From positions 16,809,913 through 16,873,912 of the forward strand of contig NC_061783.1 in the NCBI RefSeq assembly GCF_022458985.1: DNA of 64,000 nt, written 5' to 3'. Of this stretch, positions 11,501 through 46,643 are shown piece by piece. The position numbers and the translations under genes were made by a program. The notes beneath the pieces were generated by a model. That model made no database searches. It had not been told where the DNA came from and worked only from the letters and a program-made list of their open reading frames with translations. Origin of the DNA: Mugil cephalus (taxonomy: Eukaryota; Chordata; Actinopteri; Mugiliformes; Mugilidae). Positions within the stretch are counted from its first letter, which is position 1, and each line of letters opens with the position of its first letter.

Positions 11501-13459
11501 AGTAATCAAGAATACACGGTGATATTTACGGCTGCTACTAATCTTGTTGAATTCTCCCTGTAGTTGTGCTTTGTGTACTGGGACATGTCCCGCTGTCTAA
11601 AGGCGCTGACTGAAACTTTAGAGGGACGCAGCTCCGTGACCACTGACATTCAGGTGAGAGAGTCGCATACATCTGTCGCCCTGTTTGTTCTCCCGCTGCT
11701 TCATCGATTTCTCTGCTACTCCCATGTCTGCCCTCCATCCAAATCGATAGAAACATAATTCCAGGAGCTGCTGTGAACAAACAGAATTTTAGTCTTTGTA
11801 GGGTGTTTTTTTTTTTTTTGTAATGAGAAGTTAAAATGATCAATGTCACACTTTTATCAGAAAAAGCTGAAGAGCAAAATGTCCCACCTGGTCCTGGTGA
11901 CCGAGGTTGAGGCCGACGACACAGAGGCCCCAGAGGAGGAGGAGCAGAGCTCAGATGAACGGAGGCCTCTGCTGGGCAATGGGGACGCAGGCGGCAGCAA
12001 CTCATCCAGCCAGAGGGACAGCACCAAAGTCACCACCAACTGCAGCCTCATACCTGAGGCATCACTACCTCCACAGGTAAGAGACGTGTATAGAGTTGTT
12101 TATACAGATTACAGATTATAACATACTGTTATTATACTGCTACAGTTTTAGTGATTTGAGAATTTATTTTTTCTGGAGACTAACCTTGTGTCAAACCCTA
12201 ACCCCTACTCCCTATGTAGGATTTCAATATATAGTGAGCTCAACTCCTACAGCTTTCGGACATGTATATCATCGTTTGACCAGTGACTGTATACGCGTTT
12301 GACGCGCAGTTAATGACGTCATTGCTGTCGCATCGTTACGTGTCAGACTGACGCGGCTCAATGATTATCCCATTATAAGTTATACGTTACTAAAACGTGA
12401 TGATTTTATAAACAAACATGAGTGATGTCCATGAAATAAAAAATAAAATTATATATATATTTTTAAAAAAGCTTCATACTTTGTGTCTGTCTGATTAACA
12501 GCCACTAACGGCCATTTACGCTAGAGGCGCAATGCATGATGGGATATCCACCACTCGTTTAATCAGCCGATATTTTGTTGTTAAATGAATATTTTAGACA
12601 AATCAAGTTACATGATACATCAGAATTAAAGTCATCTGGCATTTAATGTGGGCAGGAAGTAGACTCTGAGCACCAATCATCAGTTAATTGGACCCCCACT
12701 ATATTTATCCAACAGAAACTTTAGTTACCATGTGGTCAGCAAGCAGGAACCTTCATCTGGGAGTAGGAGACAGATGGCGATGTGCCACTTGCACTGCAGA
12801 CTAAATCGAAAGCAGTCAGTGTGTTGCAAGGAAACTCAAGCATCTTTCTGCAGTGTCTGATTTTGCAGATCTCGGTTTAATCCTTAAACAGTGCCTCTCA
12901 GTTTCCACCGAAACCATGGTAACCGCCATTTTAACTGAGCCATTTTAGAGGACACAAATTAAAAATACTTCCACATATTCAGAGTGATTTTTTTTTCTTT
13001 CTGGTTGTGAAAGAAAAATAAAATTGTGTTTGGGAGATTTTAGTAAGTTCAAATCAACAATAGAACATATTTACACAGAATTTCTCATTATTTTAAGAGT
13101 TGCATTTTCTCTTTCATCTAAGATTATATTTACACAGTTTTAACCACATCGTGCCATGTGCGAGCTGTTTTGTTGTCTTTTCCTTATTCTTCTGTACAGC
13201 ACTTTGTGGTTGTTATTAAAGTGCTTTATAAATAAAGCAGGATTGGATTGACATCAACAACCACTTTAACTTTCACATTTATTCCCCCCAGGTTAAAGCC
13301 TACCAACTTCTAATGACCTACAGTGCAGCTTATGTGAAGCTGCTGGTGTCTGACAGGCTGTCGGGACCTTCGCACCACCGTCTACGGTCGAGACGAAGCC
13401 ACTGCACCAACGCCCCGCTCTGCCTCTGCCAGTACATTAAAAAGAAGATCCTTCAGTAA
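8506..13459 (+). CDS. tmem268: tmem268, transmembrane protein 268
   Basis: Ortholog of human TMEM268 (C9orf91), a two-pass membrane protein whose biochemical role is poorly known. Coding exons: 8506-8623, 9357-9451, 9564-9671, 10580-10732, 10823-10933, 11564-11653, 11861-12076, 13292-13459, giving 352 residues (human about 342). Two adjacent hydrophobic segments, at about residues 101-125 and 131-152, are separated by a short TVTDY loop, leaving a long cytosol-type C-terminal part. Family landmarks: VKRYMVFNS before the first helix, DVRLIQVNE and HKLLVGI after the second, CFVYWDMSRCLKAL, a Ser/acidic DERRPLLG region, and a Cys-rich tail (CTNAPLCLCQYIKKKILQ). Start ATG-ATG at 8506/8509: the frame is open back to the acceptor but closed in the upstream exon. 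Function is not inferred beyond membrane location. Confidence 0.92.
13190..13260 (+). repeat. LINE-type 3' tail in tmem268 intron 8
   Basis: Carries 'cagcactttgtggttgttattaaa' and 'gtgctttataaataaa', the recognisable 3' end of common fish LINE elements. It lies just before the last coding exon. Only the tail is recognisable. Confidence 0.5.
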
Positions 13460-13900
13460 CAGAGGAAATGTGTGGGAAACCAGGAACCTGAAACACAGAA
13501 CTGTTGGACTACACAGTTGGTGGAAGAGTTTTGAATGCACTTAAAAAGGCGAACTTATATTTTTGATATCACTATTTGATGAAGGACTCGTTTGGAGCCT
13601 CACACTCTTGATTTCTTTGGTTTTAAGTCTGACCCTCCAGCCTGTGGGGTGCCATTTTTACGCCAGCTCCGTGTTTGCACCACCTGGATGTTTGCAAATT
13701 TGCACGGTGCCAAACGCTGTCACACTGAGCACACGGGTCCAATCGAGCTGCTGTATGCTGTAAACAGTATTTATTCTCTTGCACACAACAATCACAGCAG
13801 TGCTTACTGCAGATTAAATTATTTGTACCAAATGGGTAGTGATTATATGGGTTATTATATTCTACTTTACTGGAGTATTTTCTACTACATGTCCAAGGGA

Positions 13901-13906
13901 AATAAA
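13901..13906 (+). terminator. tmem268: tmem268 polyadenylation signal
   Basis: AATAAA 442 bp after the tmem268 stop codon, followed by a GT/T-rich stretch (gttgttcattt). It is the first canonical signal downstream of the stop on the plus strand. Confidence 0.7.
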
Positions 13907-15129
13907 GTTGTTCATTTAATTAGTCAGCTATAATCTGATCAAGATTTAAAAATTCAAAGTGAGTGCTCGACTTTTAGCTGCCAGTGAATATGCTGCTACT
14001 GTTTTATGAATAGGATCAACATATTTCTCAATTACATCATACAAACATAATCTGAAGGCACAACTCCTCGTGATGTTAGCAGCAGCAGTTTTTTTCACAA
14101 GGTAATGAGAAAGTTTACAGAGCAAAACTGCAGGTTATTATATTTAATGTAGTCCACGGGTGCACATGCTAGTTACTTTACCCTGCAAACAAAATACTTC
14201 CTTTTACTTTACTTGTCTGTGCTCTCCACAACTTATTAGTAATGTGGTTAAAGATAAATAAAATTACAACATTATGGCTTTTTAAATGTATCTAACATTT
14301 CCATTCATCTTGAATTACTGCAACAGTAATGCAGAGGTTGCACAGTATCAGGTATCTAATAATTTAACAGGAGCCAATTTTACCCAGACTGCGCACTTGA
14401 ACTTTTGAAACTTTTATCACATTTTTGCAGACGACACTGTATTTTGCACTGAAGTCACATTTTGCCAGGAGTGGCTCAAGTTTTCAGATATTTTACAAAT
14501 ATGACGGTGATACCTAGCAAAGAACTGGAATCAATCAACAAAGACTTTTTCCCACATCTTCTTGGAGGATGGAGACACAATTTGCTGACTGGTAGAATGA
14601 AGTGTATCCCCCTCGATGCAGGTGTGTAATGATGCAGACAGGACTTTTAACACCAATCATTGGCTTCAGTTTCCTGGCTCATGTTGGGCTTTTCTGTCCA
14701 CTCGACAACGTGTGACAGGCACTGGTGTTTTCAGGAGGCTGACTTTGCTTCCCAGCATCCTGAAATATCATCAGTGGTCAGCCATCGTTCCTCGTGCTGC
14801 GTCCGAGATGACAGCTCCGCGTGAGAACAGCAGGATCGCTTAAACGCACGCAGCGAGACAGCCAGCGTGGCCGAACCAGGGAAAGCTGGGATCGTGTGAT
14901 TTAGGAGAGAGGCGTGCAGCGTGAGGCCAAGTTAAACGATCTCAGAGACACCGGTTCGCCTCAGGAGGCTAAATGGCCATCTGTGTTCCTGCACACACAG
15001 GCTGGCTTGTCTCCCACCTTTTCCCTCCAACCTGTCTCCTTTTGGCCTGATACATTGCATTACTTTAGAGGACATTAATTCACATTTTAATAAAAACTGT
15101 GTATAAAATAACAACGTGAAAGAGGTTGC

Positions 15130-15320
15130 TTTAATTTAAACGAGCCACAGTGACAGGGAGATGGCTAACCTAGCTCTGCTCAGATGTAATAAAATCCACA
15201 TGCTAATTAAAGGTCACTAAAATAAAATAAGCATAGCTAACGTCTCAAGGCTGCGACTTATGTTCAAGAGAGATGTCCACGTGAATGCCACCATCTGAAG
15301 AAAAGATCCTAAGATTCAGC
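15130..15320. repeat. Fish interspersed repeat, shorter copy
   Basis: 'ggctaacctagctctg..cagatgtaataaaatccac' then 'ggtcactaa' matches 'gcacacctagctctgtccaaatgtaatacaatccac' and 'ggtcactaatt' at 16690-16760 in the same order, so both are copies of one family. Confidence 0.6.
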
Positions 15321-15469
15321 CAGTAACAGCAGCACAGTTGGTCAAAATGAGCAACTTCTGAAATTTCGAACATAGTGCACAAATCTTAAGCGCAAATCTT
15401 AAATCTGGATGCACACATATTAGCATCTTCATACGATATCAGCGCAGAGAAGATGCTGCAGGAAAAAGA

Positions 15470-15655
15470 ATGAACACAGCTGGCTGCTAACATCCACATG
15501 CTGGTATATTCACGATGTTTATAGGTCATGTTTGATATCGCCACGTTAGCATGTTAACATTTGCCCTAGAGAATTAGTTTGCAGGTATTTGGTCACAACA
15601 ACTGACATTTTGACCTCATTAAGGTACTAGATTATAGGTTATAAAAGAAGAAATA
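15470..15655. repeat. Fish interspersed repeat (gctaacat...gcaggtatttggtca type)
   Basis: Contains 'gctaacatccacatgctgg', 'gttagcatgttaacatttgc' and 'gcaggtatttggtca' in the order seen in a very common teleost repeat family. A related fragment (gttagcatgttaac) is at about 30750. Recognised by pattern from memory; the family name is not given. Confidence 0.6.
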
Positions 15656-16544
15656 CAAACTATTATGCATGTTCTTGCTGGATATGTGTATAATAAGAGG
15701 CATTTGATGTGTTTAGTGTAGGCATGTTAAAGACTCGTCATGGGAGGGTGCAATCATTTGTCTGTGTCTCTTCAAAACTGAGCAGATGCAGAAGAACAAA
15801 AACCTGCAAGACCTCCTGAGATTGAAGGCGAGATAGCGAGAGATACTGTAGTTCATGTTCTGTTCTGACAGAGAGAGGAAAAAAAAGATGGAGAGGGAGA
15901 AAACCGGGGCAGCTATAAATAGCATCTTAGTGATGAGGGAGAGAGGAGATGCCACAGAGACTGAGAGGACGGAGAGGTGAAAAACAGACCCGAATAACGA
16001 GACGGCGCCTTCACCGACGTGTCGTTCACAACCCAAAATTATTCTTTTATTCATTACTCAAACAACTTAAAACAACCAATGCATGTGCAACACAGCCATG
16101 AACATAATTAGAATAATAAACCCCAAGAGAACCACGTGTACACAGGTAATTTTTGGCTCTTTGAACAAGCAGTCCGTCGCATTTACAAGCTGAGAAACCA
16201 AAATAAATAAATAGATAAATGAAAGAAAAACGAATGGAAAGGAAACGGGGATCACATCTCCCAGCTGTGGAGCAAACAGCTGCAGTTTGTCCTGTCAGAA
16301 AGCACACAGGGAGATGCAGCCTATAAACGCCAGATAAACTAGATATGCTAGGAGTGACTCTATTCAGTAGACACACACTCACTGCCAGAGCCGTCTGTAC
16401 AATAATAATAATAATACTAAACAGCACTGTGTTTCTTTTACGCTTTAACACTGGATATCACGGTGCCAACATAACAACAGGGTCTGTATTCATCAAACAG
16501 GGAAAAGTGAAATTGGTTGAACTCATCTGTTTAAATTAGCAGTC

Positions 16545-16990
16545 TGACATTTTATGAGGTGCGTTTGTTTTTCCTTCTTTCTTTTTCTTTTCTGTTTTGC
16601 AGAGAATTTAGATGAGATTAGATTAATACCACTCTCTCTGAGATGCATGTGAGGCTGCAGCTCTTAGCTTAGCATTAGCAACAGGGGAGATAGCACACCT
16701 AGCTCTGTCCAAATGTAATACAATCCACACACCTGCACAATCTACAGGTCACTAATTAACACTAACACAGTATGTCAATGAGCAAAGTGTAAAAATTCAA
16801 AGATACCAGTAGGTAGATTTTGATTTCTCTGGACAGAGCTATGGCAGCCGTTTCCATTTTTTGGAGCTAAGCTAACATCTCCAGGGTGCTACTTTTGCCA
16901 CATCCAAATATACTTGAGTTCAGGAGAACCGTCCACGTTTTAAAGTACGCATTAAAGTATTTTAGATGTGTTAGCTCACCGCCCGCAACA
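16545..16990. repeat. Fish interspersed repeat, longer copy
   Basis: Holds 'ttagatgagattagattaataccactctc', 'cagctcttagcttagcattagca', 'cctagctctgtccaaatgtaa' and 'aatccac', then the inverse pieces 'tctctggacagagct' and 'ggagctaagctaac'. This order is typical of an abundant teleost non-autonomous element with internal inverted parts. The shorter copy is at 15130-15320. Confidence 0.65.
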
Positions 16991-19276
16991 GTTGCCTAGC
17001 AGCAGTTTTCTCACAACTCATGGCTGAACATTGTCACAATTAACCACAAAACATTTTGAAGGTAACACCTGCTGTCTTCATATAATGACGACAACAACCA
17101 TATGATTTCATTATGCATTTAGCAATGCATCATTGCTAAACTGTTAGCCTTGGGGCCTTCTCCTGTGTCCTCATGAATTACAGATAATTTACTAGTTTAT
17201 GTTCACATGTCATAACCACAAGTTTAATTTAAAAGGCAGCGTTAACAAACAGGAGTGGCATTAAACTTTTCATCCAACTCTGTGCGAGAATAAAAACTAT
17301 CCATCAAAATTCTGAATGCTACTCAAAAATGCTATTCAGTTTAGCACTTTTAAGTTATTATGCAGATCACTGCAGTACAGTAACCACAAGTAATTCGCAA
17401 TCACAAATATTACCACTTAAAACAGCTACTAGCTTAATTAATGCTAGCATCTGCTATTTTTTATAAACACAAGCTTGATAGCTCCACTTTCATGTTCTTT
17501 AAACTGTCATGTCAAGTAATGTCTTTTAAAGTAGAGTATATTTATGCAGAATGTAATTTGCATATTGTATAGAGGTAATAAAATATTTAACTTGAATAGT
17601 GCATTTTCTTCTCTCTGACTGATAAATACAGACCCAGATTGGTTTTGATGTATATTCTACATAATAATAATAATATTAATAACGATAGTAATAATAATAT
17701 CGTGGAATAAACTGAGTTTACTGTCGCTACCAGTGTTCATAGTCAACAAACATAATTTTCATAAATTTTTATATCTCTATACAGTATAATCTGTTAAAAA
17801 TGTCGTCATCTTAGGGAACAAGTAGAAAGAAGGTGGGAGGAGAAGAGATATGTCGATAGGTCCAAAAACTCATGTGGACAGGAGAAAGACAATATAAGAC
17901 AGGTGGGGGGAGGATAAGGATTTCGACAGAGTGGAAAGTGCTACAATACAGTATAGGCATTAATATTTTCTCTTTCTGCCATTGAAAACATTCATTTCTT
18001 AACTCCTGAAACCTCATGAAATAGTTCATACTGTAACATGGCGGCCACAAAACACACCTGAAGTTCCGAGCTACGCTGCATTATCAAAACCAGCCTCGCA
18101 ACTTTAGGGAAGCTGCACGTCTCGAGGAAACAAAGTGAGGATGACATGCAGGGTCGTGTTGCCTCTACCTCTAACGTCGCACTAAGGTTTCTATGAACGG
18201 TGTCCGAGAGGTTAAATAGCGAAAGATGTGCAACACAAATAAAGGCTAACACGTTTCTAAAATATTCAGTATTCAAATATTTAACATCTAAGTTGTCTCC
18301 TCGTTCTCTTGTTTTAACAGCTTGTTTGACATCTTGAAAAATACTGCGGCACACACCATCAAATAGAAATCTGTGGAGGTGTTCCCACAAATAGCTGGGA
18401 GACAAGCTGTTTTTTATTGTTTTTTTTGCACTAAAAGCCCATTTGCTCAAATTTTATCATGCACTATAAGAACTATGAATGTAAGCAGCTGCGGTATTTC
18501 AAAGTGCATCATGGTAAGATATAAAATTTAAGCCAATTCAGTAAACCGGTGATATACTGTAAATAATAGTAGCGTAAGAAAAGTGAATGCACAGGTAGAT
18601 ATTGAATAAATTAATAAATAACAGCTTTTAAATAAACATATAATTCATAAGTTATGCATCACTTCATCCTGTTTAACACACGAACGTCCAATCTGAAATA
18701 AATACTCTGTTTGGTTATATTAAGACAGTCGCTTGTCTCCATTTGGTGCGTTACAATAAATGTACATTGATCGGCTCCTCTTAACACTTACTCTGTAAAA
18801 CAACACTGGCTCAACATGGCACATGTTTTTAAAGGTGTATTCGTACTGTAAGACTGAATCGTAGATTTGACTTTACTCACTACAGATCTTTGAATTTGAT
18901 GTGTCAGGTTAAAGCCACTGCGAGGGATCATTTTGAAACATTTAAAACTGAAACACACAGTGACCTATCATCTGATCTAACTACATGAACGAAGGCCGTA
19001 TGAATTAATCAGTGTCAGATGAATTGTTAATGCGCGGAGCTTTGTTTGCCTCCTGCAGCTGTCTGTGGCGTAAATATTAAGCGCTGCACCTCGGCTGCTT
19101 GGCATTTTGAACGTCGGCTGTGATTTCTCGTTTTTGGTCGTTGGTAAGTGTGTAATGTAGAGGGCCGGCAAGCAGAGACAGTTTGAGTGCATTTTCAGTG
19201 CTCCTACTTCCTCCAAACAACTGAGCTAGCTAATATATATACGATTTCCCTCCCCAATCGGGAGACGGGCGTGGAG

Positions 19277-27448
<8,172 letters not shown>

Positions 27449-28087
27449 GCCTTCCGATCTTCTGTCCTCCTCTGCTCGGATGTTTTTTTTTTTTTTTTTT
27501 TTTTTAATTTAAATTATTATTATTATTATTTTACTCCAGCTGGTGAACACCGCTCCTCTTCCTGCGCGATGATGCGGAGTTTTATTCCAAACGTGCGCAA
27601 CCCATCTTCATCACGATGTCTTCATCTTAAAGATATAAAATTTAACTTCAGTTTTTTTTTATTATTATTATTATTTTATTTTAAACTAAATGGCGTCGGA
27701 GCGCGCAGGTTCGTCCACGATCCTCCTCTCCTCTCTCCTCTCCCGTGTGGCTGCTCCTCTAATAAGGTTTCTCTACTAACGCGTCGCCGTACATCGAATT
27801 AATGAGACACAAAGCTATCGTTGTCTTAAAGCGACAGCCCGGACTGGGAACAAAAAAAAAAAAAAAACGCACAGGCACTAGGCTGGAACATCCCACTACA
27901 GAGTAACAAAGAGGAGAACAGCTCCTGAATGAGGCGGATTTCTTTCCTCGCTGTGACGGTTTCAGCCTCTTCTCTAATGAATTTCCTGGCAGGTGTGTTT
28001 TTTTGCTGCATGATGCCGCTAAACCAGAGGAACAGACTTAAACAACTATGGGAGAAAGAATGAAACGCATCAGGCTTGAAATACAGA
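27449..28087. promoter_or_regulatory. prrt1: prrt1 upstream region
   Basis: Spacer between the prrt1 start codon (minus strand) and the skic2 3' end. Contains T-rich runs, AAT/ATT repeats at about 27515-27531 and 27660-27678, and pyrimidine-rich CCTCTCCTCT stretches. It should include the prrt1 5' UTR and promoter, but no defined element was recognised. Confidence 0.4.
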
Positions 28088-28088
28088 T

Positions 28089-28126
28089 TTTATTACTGTA
28101 CAATAAATTACAATCCAGATTTTATT
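28089..28126 (-). terminator. skic2: skic2 polyadenylation signals
   Basis: Two minus-strand AATAAA signals (forward TTTATT at 28121-28126 and 28089-28094) lie about 200-235 bp after the skic2 stop codon at 28324-28326. Either could be used. Confidence 0.65.
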
Positions 28127-28323
28127 CTTACATTTTGGTCTGTTTGTTAAAACCAGTCTCTCCTTTACACCCAAACATTATTTTCTTGTAAACATCATGT
28201 TGTGTTTTGTAGGCACATACAGCACTGGACAGTCTCCCCCCACGTATTTATACCTCGACCTTTCTCACACCTTTGACACAAACGAACTCTCGGCTCTGCC
28301 CTCATCCTCCATCCTGCCGTCTC

Positions 28324-42637
<14,314 letters not shown>

Positions 42638-43193
42638 GCCCCCTCTCTCGGAACTGAAAGCTAAAAGTTGCCAACAAACAGTTGCGGCTGTCGCCTCGGA
42701 AGTTGCTAAAATTGACAACCGGAAGTGACAAAACTAATTTAACCGACACATTTTTTTTTTAAAGCGTCACTCATTTTTACAATGGTTTTCAAAGTCTAAG
42801 ATATCTTAGGTAATGATTTTATTTCGGAGGGGAGCCCGTTTAAGCGTTTTTCTTGTTTTTTTTTTGCTAAAGTTTTATAAAACGTCGCCGTTGGGTGCCA
42901 CGTCATATCTGCGCGCCGCTGTTGTTGTTGGGCTCGGCGGTTTGGTGAGTGAATGAAATGTGTTAGATTTAACAATAAACAGCGATAAATGTGACTGTAA
43001 GGGGCTGTTTGCATTTTATTTTTTGTCCAGTGCTTGTAGGGTCTCGTATGGCTTGAATGAGATATTTGTATTCTCTCTGGAAAAAAATCGTGTTTTGCTT
43101 TTGGGTAGCTAACTATTTGGCTAACCGGATGGCCGTGCTAAAATAAAAGTCTTTAGTTTATTTATTTACTTGCAAACCTGTATGCTGTTTTAG
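42638..43193. promoter_or_regulatory. skic2 / nelfe divergent promoter
   Basis: The two start codons (42637 minus, 43205 plus) are 568 bp apart, with the genes head to head. An ETS/GABP-type site ACCGGAAGTGAC is at 42718-42729, and a GC-richer stretch GCGCGCCGCTG lies near 42911. A donor TTTG|GTGAGT at 42944/42945 marks the end of the likely nelfe non-coding first exon. SKIV2L and NELFE are also head to head in human. Confidence 0.65.
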
Positions 43194-43204
43194 CGGTTGC
43201 CATT

Positions 43205-46200
43205 ATGGTGGCATTTCCGAGTTCACTGACTGAGGAAGAAGAGGCTTTGCAAAAGAAATATGCTAAACTCAAGAAAAAGGTAAGTAGCTTTTACATTCAT
43301 CGGTAACATGGTAACTTTGAAGTGTAAACATTTTCAATAAAGAGTAACAATTGGGCATTTGTTTTAGTGGCATGTCTAGGAGTGATGTGGTGTGCAATCG
43401 CAGGGATCTTAAAGGACTTGTATTTAGTTTTTGTTTCACTGTCTTTTTTTAGAAAAAGGCACTGCTTGCCTTGAAGAAACAGAGTTCAACTAACCAGACA
43501 AACCAGAGTGGTTTAAAACGGAGTAAGTGCATTTAATTAATTCTAAACTAGTTGTAAACTATATATACTTTACTAATTTGTATTGACAAAAATGCAGCAT
43601 ATCCACTGTTTAAAACAATCCGTTTTTTGACTCAATTACTTAAACACTAAAGTAAAAAGGTTAAGAAATAAGTTTGTCTGCTATTTTTTATTTATTTTTT
43701 CACAAGTCAAAGTATAAATATGTTGAAATCTGCATCAAACTGTCACTATTCATGTTCTCACTGGATGTGCCTTTATTTACTAAAACTTTCAGCGTTGTCC
43801 GACCAGCCTGTCGTCGACACTGCTACTGCGACAGAACAAGCGAAGATGCTCATCAAGTCAGGTGCCATCAGCGCCATCAAATCAGAAAACAAGAACTCGG
43901 GCTTTAAACGCTCCAGAATGCTGGAGATCAAACTGAAGGTGGGCTGTCGTTAAATATACTGACAGGCTAATAACCCTCAAAGTTGTGTTTAGTGTTTGCA
44001 GGTGATGAGTAATTGCAATCACGGGTGTTTAGTTTATAAGCTACAGCTGCTTAATTAAACATGTTTTTACTGTTTTGTTTGGTCATGTGTTTATTTTTTT
44101 ACTCTTGAACCGTCACAGGACCCTGAAAAAGGCCCAGTTCCTGCTTTCTTACCATTTCAGAGGAGTGTCTCTACTGACGATGACCAACCTGAGGTATGGG
44201 GGAGAATGAACATGATATCATCAAGTTAAAACAGTAGAAATGTGTTTTTGTGGCAGATTATTTTACCTGCTGGGGACAAACATTCAAGTTCATTTTTCCT
44301 AATCAATGAATAATAAGGCGGAACTAATTACTCTGGTGTTGTCCCATTTGTGTGTATTTTTGTTTTAGTCTGGAAAGAGATCCCAGAGGAAATCTCTATA
44401 TGAGAGGTGATGTCTGAACCCCAGATGAATAAACAAATTATCACGTTTAATATGCTGACAGTGATTATTTGCGGTTCTAAAATCATTCCCTTATGTCCCC
44501 TTGTAGCTTCGTCAGTTCAAGTGACCGATACCGGGACGAGGACGACGGTGGTGGCATGTCCTCCAGCCGTGATGTGGACCGGGACAGAGACAGAGACCGA
44601 GACAGAGAGCGAGAGCGAGAGCGAGAGCGTGACCGAGACGTGGATAGAGAACGGGACCGGGACAGAGAGAGAGACCGGGAGAGGGATCGAGACAGAGGCA
44701 GGGACAGAGAGAAGGACCGGGAGCGAGAAAGAGAGAGGGACCGAAGCAGAGACAGGGATCGAGAAAGGGACAGAGAGAGAGACAGAGAGAGAGACAGAGA
44801 CAGAGATGGGCCTTTCAGACGTGAGTCACCATGTTTTCTTGACGGCTTTCTTAAATAGCATCCTGTAGTTTAAATTACTGTGAACTTCAGACTTAACATT
44901 GACTTGAAATACATAATGTGTAGATTTATTACGCATTTTTTTTTAAACACCTCAAGTGAGTGGAAGTTAGGTTTTAATTTGAATTAAATCACTCTAATTT
45001 TTCTCTCACATCCTGTGTTAAGAGCAAATAAGTGTCTAACATAGTCACTTATTTCAAAGGTCACACATAGATCTTTTAGGAAAACTTACAGAATGAATTT
45101 CGTGGTTGATCTTTGTTACAAAACCTTAACTAGGCTGGAAGATGGAAGTTTAATAAAACTTCAGAATTTCTTCACTGGCCCTGTTAATGAAGCTGCTCTC
45201 CATCTTCTATTCATTTCATCGTTGTTAATTGTTTTAGATGTTGCTGGAGGATGTTTATATCTGTTGCTTCCTCCTTTGTCTTCAGGGTCAGACTCGTACC
45301 CAGAGCGCAGGGGCGTGCGAAAGGGGAACACGGTGTACGTTTACGGCTCCGGGCTTGTCGAGGACAGCCTGCGCGCCGCTTTCGCTCAACACGGAAACAT
45401 CATCGACCTCTCTATGGACAACCCGCGCAAGTACGACGCCGTTAAAACAAAGCCGTGTGCGCGCATTGGCCTGTTGTTTAGATCGTCCCTGCAACAATAC
45501 AGCCATCCACAGTGTGATCCAGTATTACGCGGTTCCCTCTTGCTTGCTTAAGTTTCCTGTTTGTCTTTTACCAGCTGTGCTTTCATCACGTTTGAGAAGA
45601 TGGAGTCTGCAGACCAGGCTGTGGCTGAGGTGGGTGCTTTTGCAAGATATCAACAAATAATAAGAAATAACACAACATGCATGTAGCTCAGGACTCACTT
45701 GATCATTAAAATTTAATGTCTATTTACAGAAATAGCAGAGCTGTTGTACAAATCTAATTAATTTTTTGCATTCACTAAAAAAAAGATCAAATTAAAAAGT
45801 AAAACAAGACAACAGACTTTTTCCCACTTTTTTTTTTAATGTCCACAAAATGTTTTGTTTAATTTCATTTCTTGTAGTTGTTCATTAACAGAAAATGATT
45901 TAGGAATGTAATATAAGGTTTGTGACATGTGAGATAATTTACAGAAGCCCTCATTTTCTTTTATTACCTGACAAATGTACAAATGAATGAAATTGCGGTT
46001 TCCAGCTATTTGAGTTCAGGATCTTCTACCCTGTTTTATTCTTTAATTAATTGTTACCAAGTATCGTTACCAAAGCTAAAACGGTGATGAAAACTAGCCA
46101 GTCTTTTATTTTTAGACACGCCGTCTTGTACACAGCGTGTACAACCGTATGTCTAAAGCCGTCTTGCTGCTTCTGTCTCACAGCTGAATGGAAGCACGGT

Positions 46201-46454
46201 GGGAGACGTTCACATCAAAGTCAGCATCGCCAGGAAGCAGCCCATGCTGGACGCCGCCACGGGAAAGTCCGTGTGGGCTTCACTGGGTAAAACGCAGCGC
46301 CCTTTATTGTTTGTTTAGACGCAGATCAGACGTCCCCGCGCGTCCGCACAGCGTGGACTAACCTTCACTGTCTTTCACAGCGGTGCAGAACAGCACGAAG
46401 GGCTCCTACAGGGACAAGAGGAACCAAGTGGTGTACAGCGAAGATTTCCTGTGA
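43205..46454 (+). CDS. nelfe: nelfe (RDBP), negative elongation factor subunit E
   Basis: NELF-E is the RNA-binding subunit of the complex that holds RNA polymerase II in promoter-proximal pausing. Coding exons: 43205-43279, 43453-43522, 43793-43938, 44119-44193, 44369-44406, 44507-44820, 45286-45430, 45575-45629, 46184-46286, 46381-46454, giving 364 residues (human 380). The N-terminus has the basic coiled segment (LTEEEEALQKKYAKLKKKKK), then DTATATEQAK and SGAISAIK. Exon 7 encodes the namesake Arg-Asp/Arg-Glu dipeptide tract, about residues 155-233. The RRM runs about 254-325 with RNP2 VYVYGS and RNP1 CAFITFEK, followed by ARKQPMLDAATGKSVW. The protein ends VVYSEDFL, so the human tail after the corresponding residues (KENLVDGF type) is missing. 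The start has a good context (CATTATGG), and a non-coding exon precedes it. Confidence 0.96.
44577..44810 (+). repeat. nelfe: Coding purine-rich RD/RE repeat in nelfe exon 7
   Basis: Near-continuous GACAGAGA / CGAGAGCGAG units coding for Arg-Asp and Arg-Glu pairs. The low complexity makes length variation between alleles and species likely. The plus strand is almost all purine. Confidence 0.9.
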
Positions 46455-46637
46455 GGAAACACTTCCAAGTTTTTGTTTTTGCTTCAACGATCCGTTTGCC
46501 TGCTTCTTCTCAAGTAGAAAACAAAAACACATTTTTTGTTGCATTTTGGACCTGATGAGCGTCATTAACATGGCTCGGATGTGATGATGTATGTGGCAGC
46601 TGTGCTTGTGGAGCTGGAGATTTGTTTTGTCGAGCTC

Positions 46638-46643
46638 AATAAA
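46638..46643 (+). terminator. nelfe: nelfe polyadenylation signal
   Basis: AATAAA 184 bp after the nelfe stop codon, followed by a T-rich stretch. Confidence 0.75.

Larger units (their letters stand above)
13907..19276. other. tmem268-prrt1 convergent spacer including prrt1 3' UTR
   Basis: About 5.4 kb without any supported exon. The right part must include the prrt1 3' UTR. It contains the two fish-repeat copies, the 15470-15655 repeat, short AAT runs at 16400-16417 and 17661-17700, and otherwise AT-rich unique sequence. Short open frames here have no recognisable similarity. Confidence 0.55.

Noticed and set aside
44407-44868. 153-codon frame with Thr-Glu repeats in nelfe exon 7
   Set aside because: A shifted frame of the RD repeat; the RD/RE frame joins correctly to the neighbouring exons.
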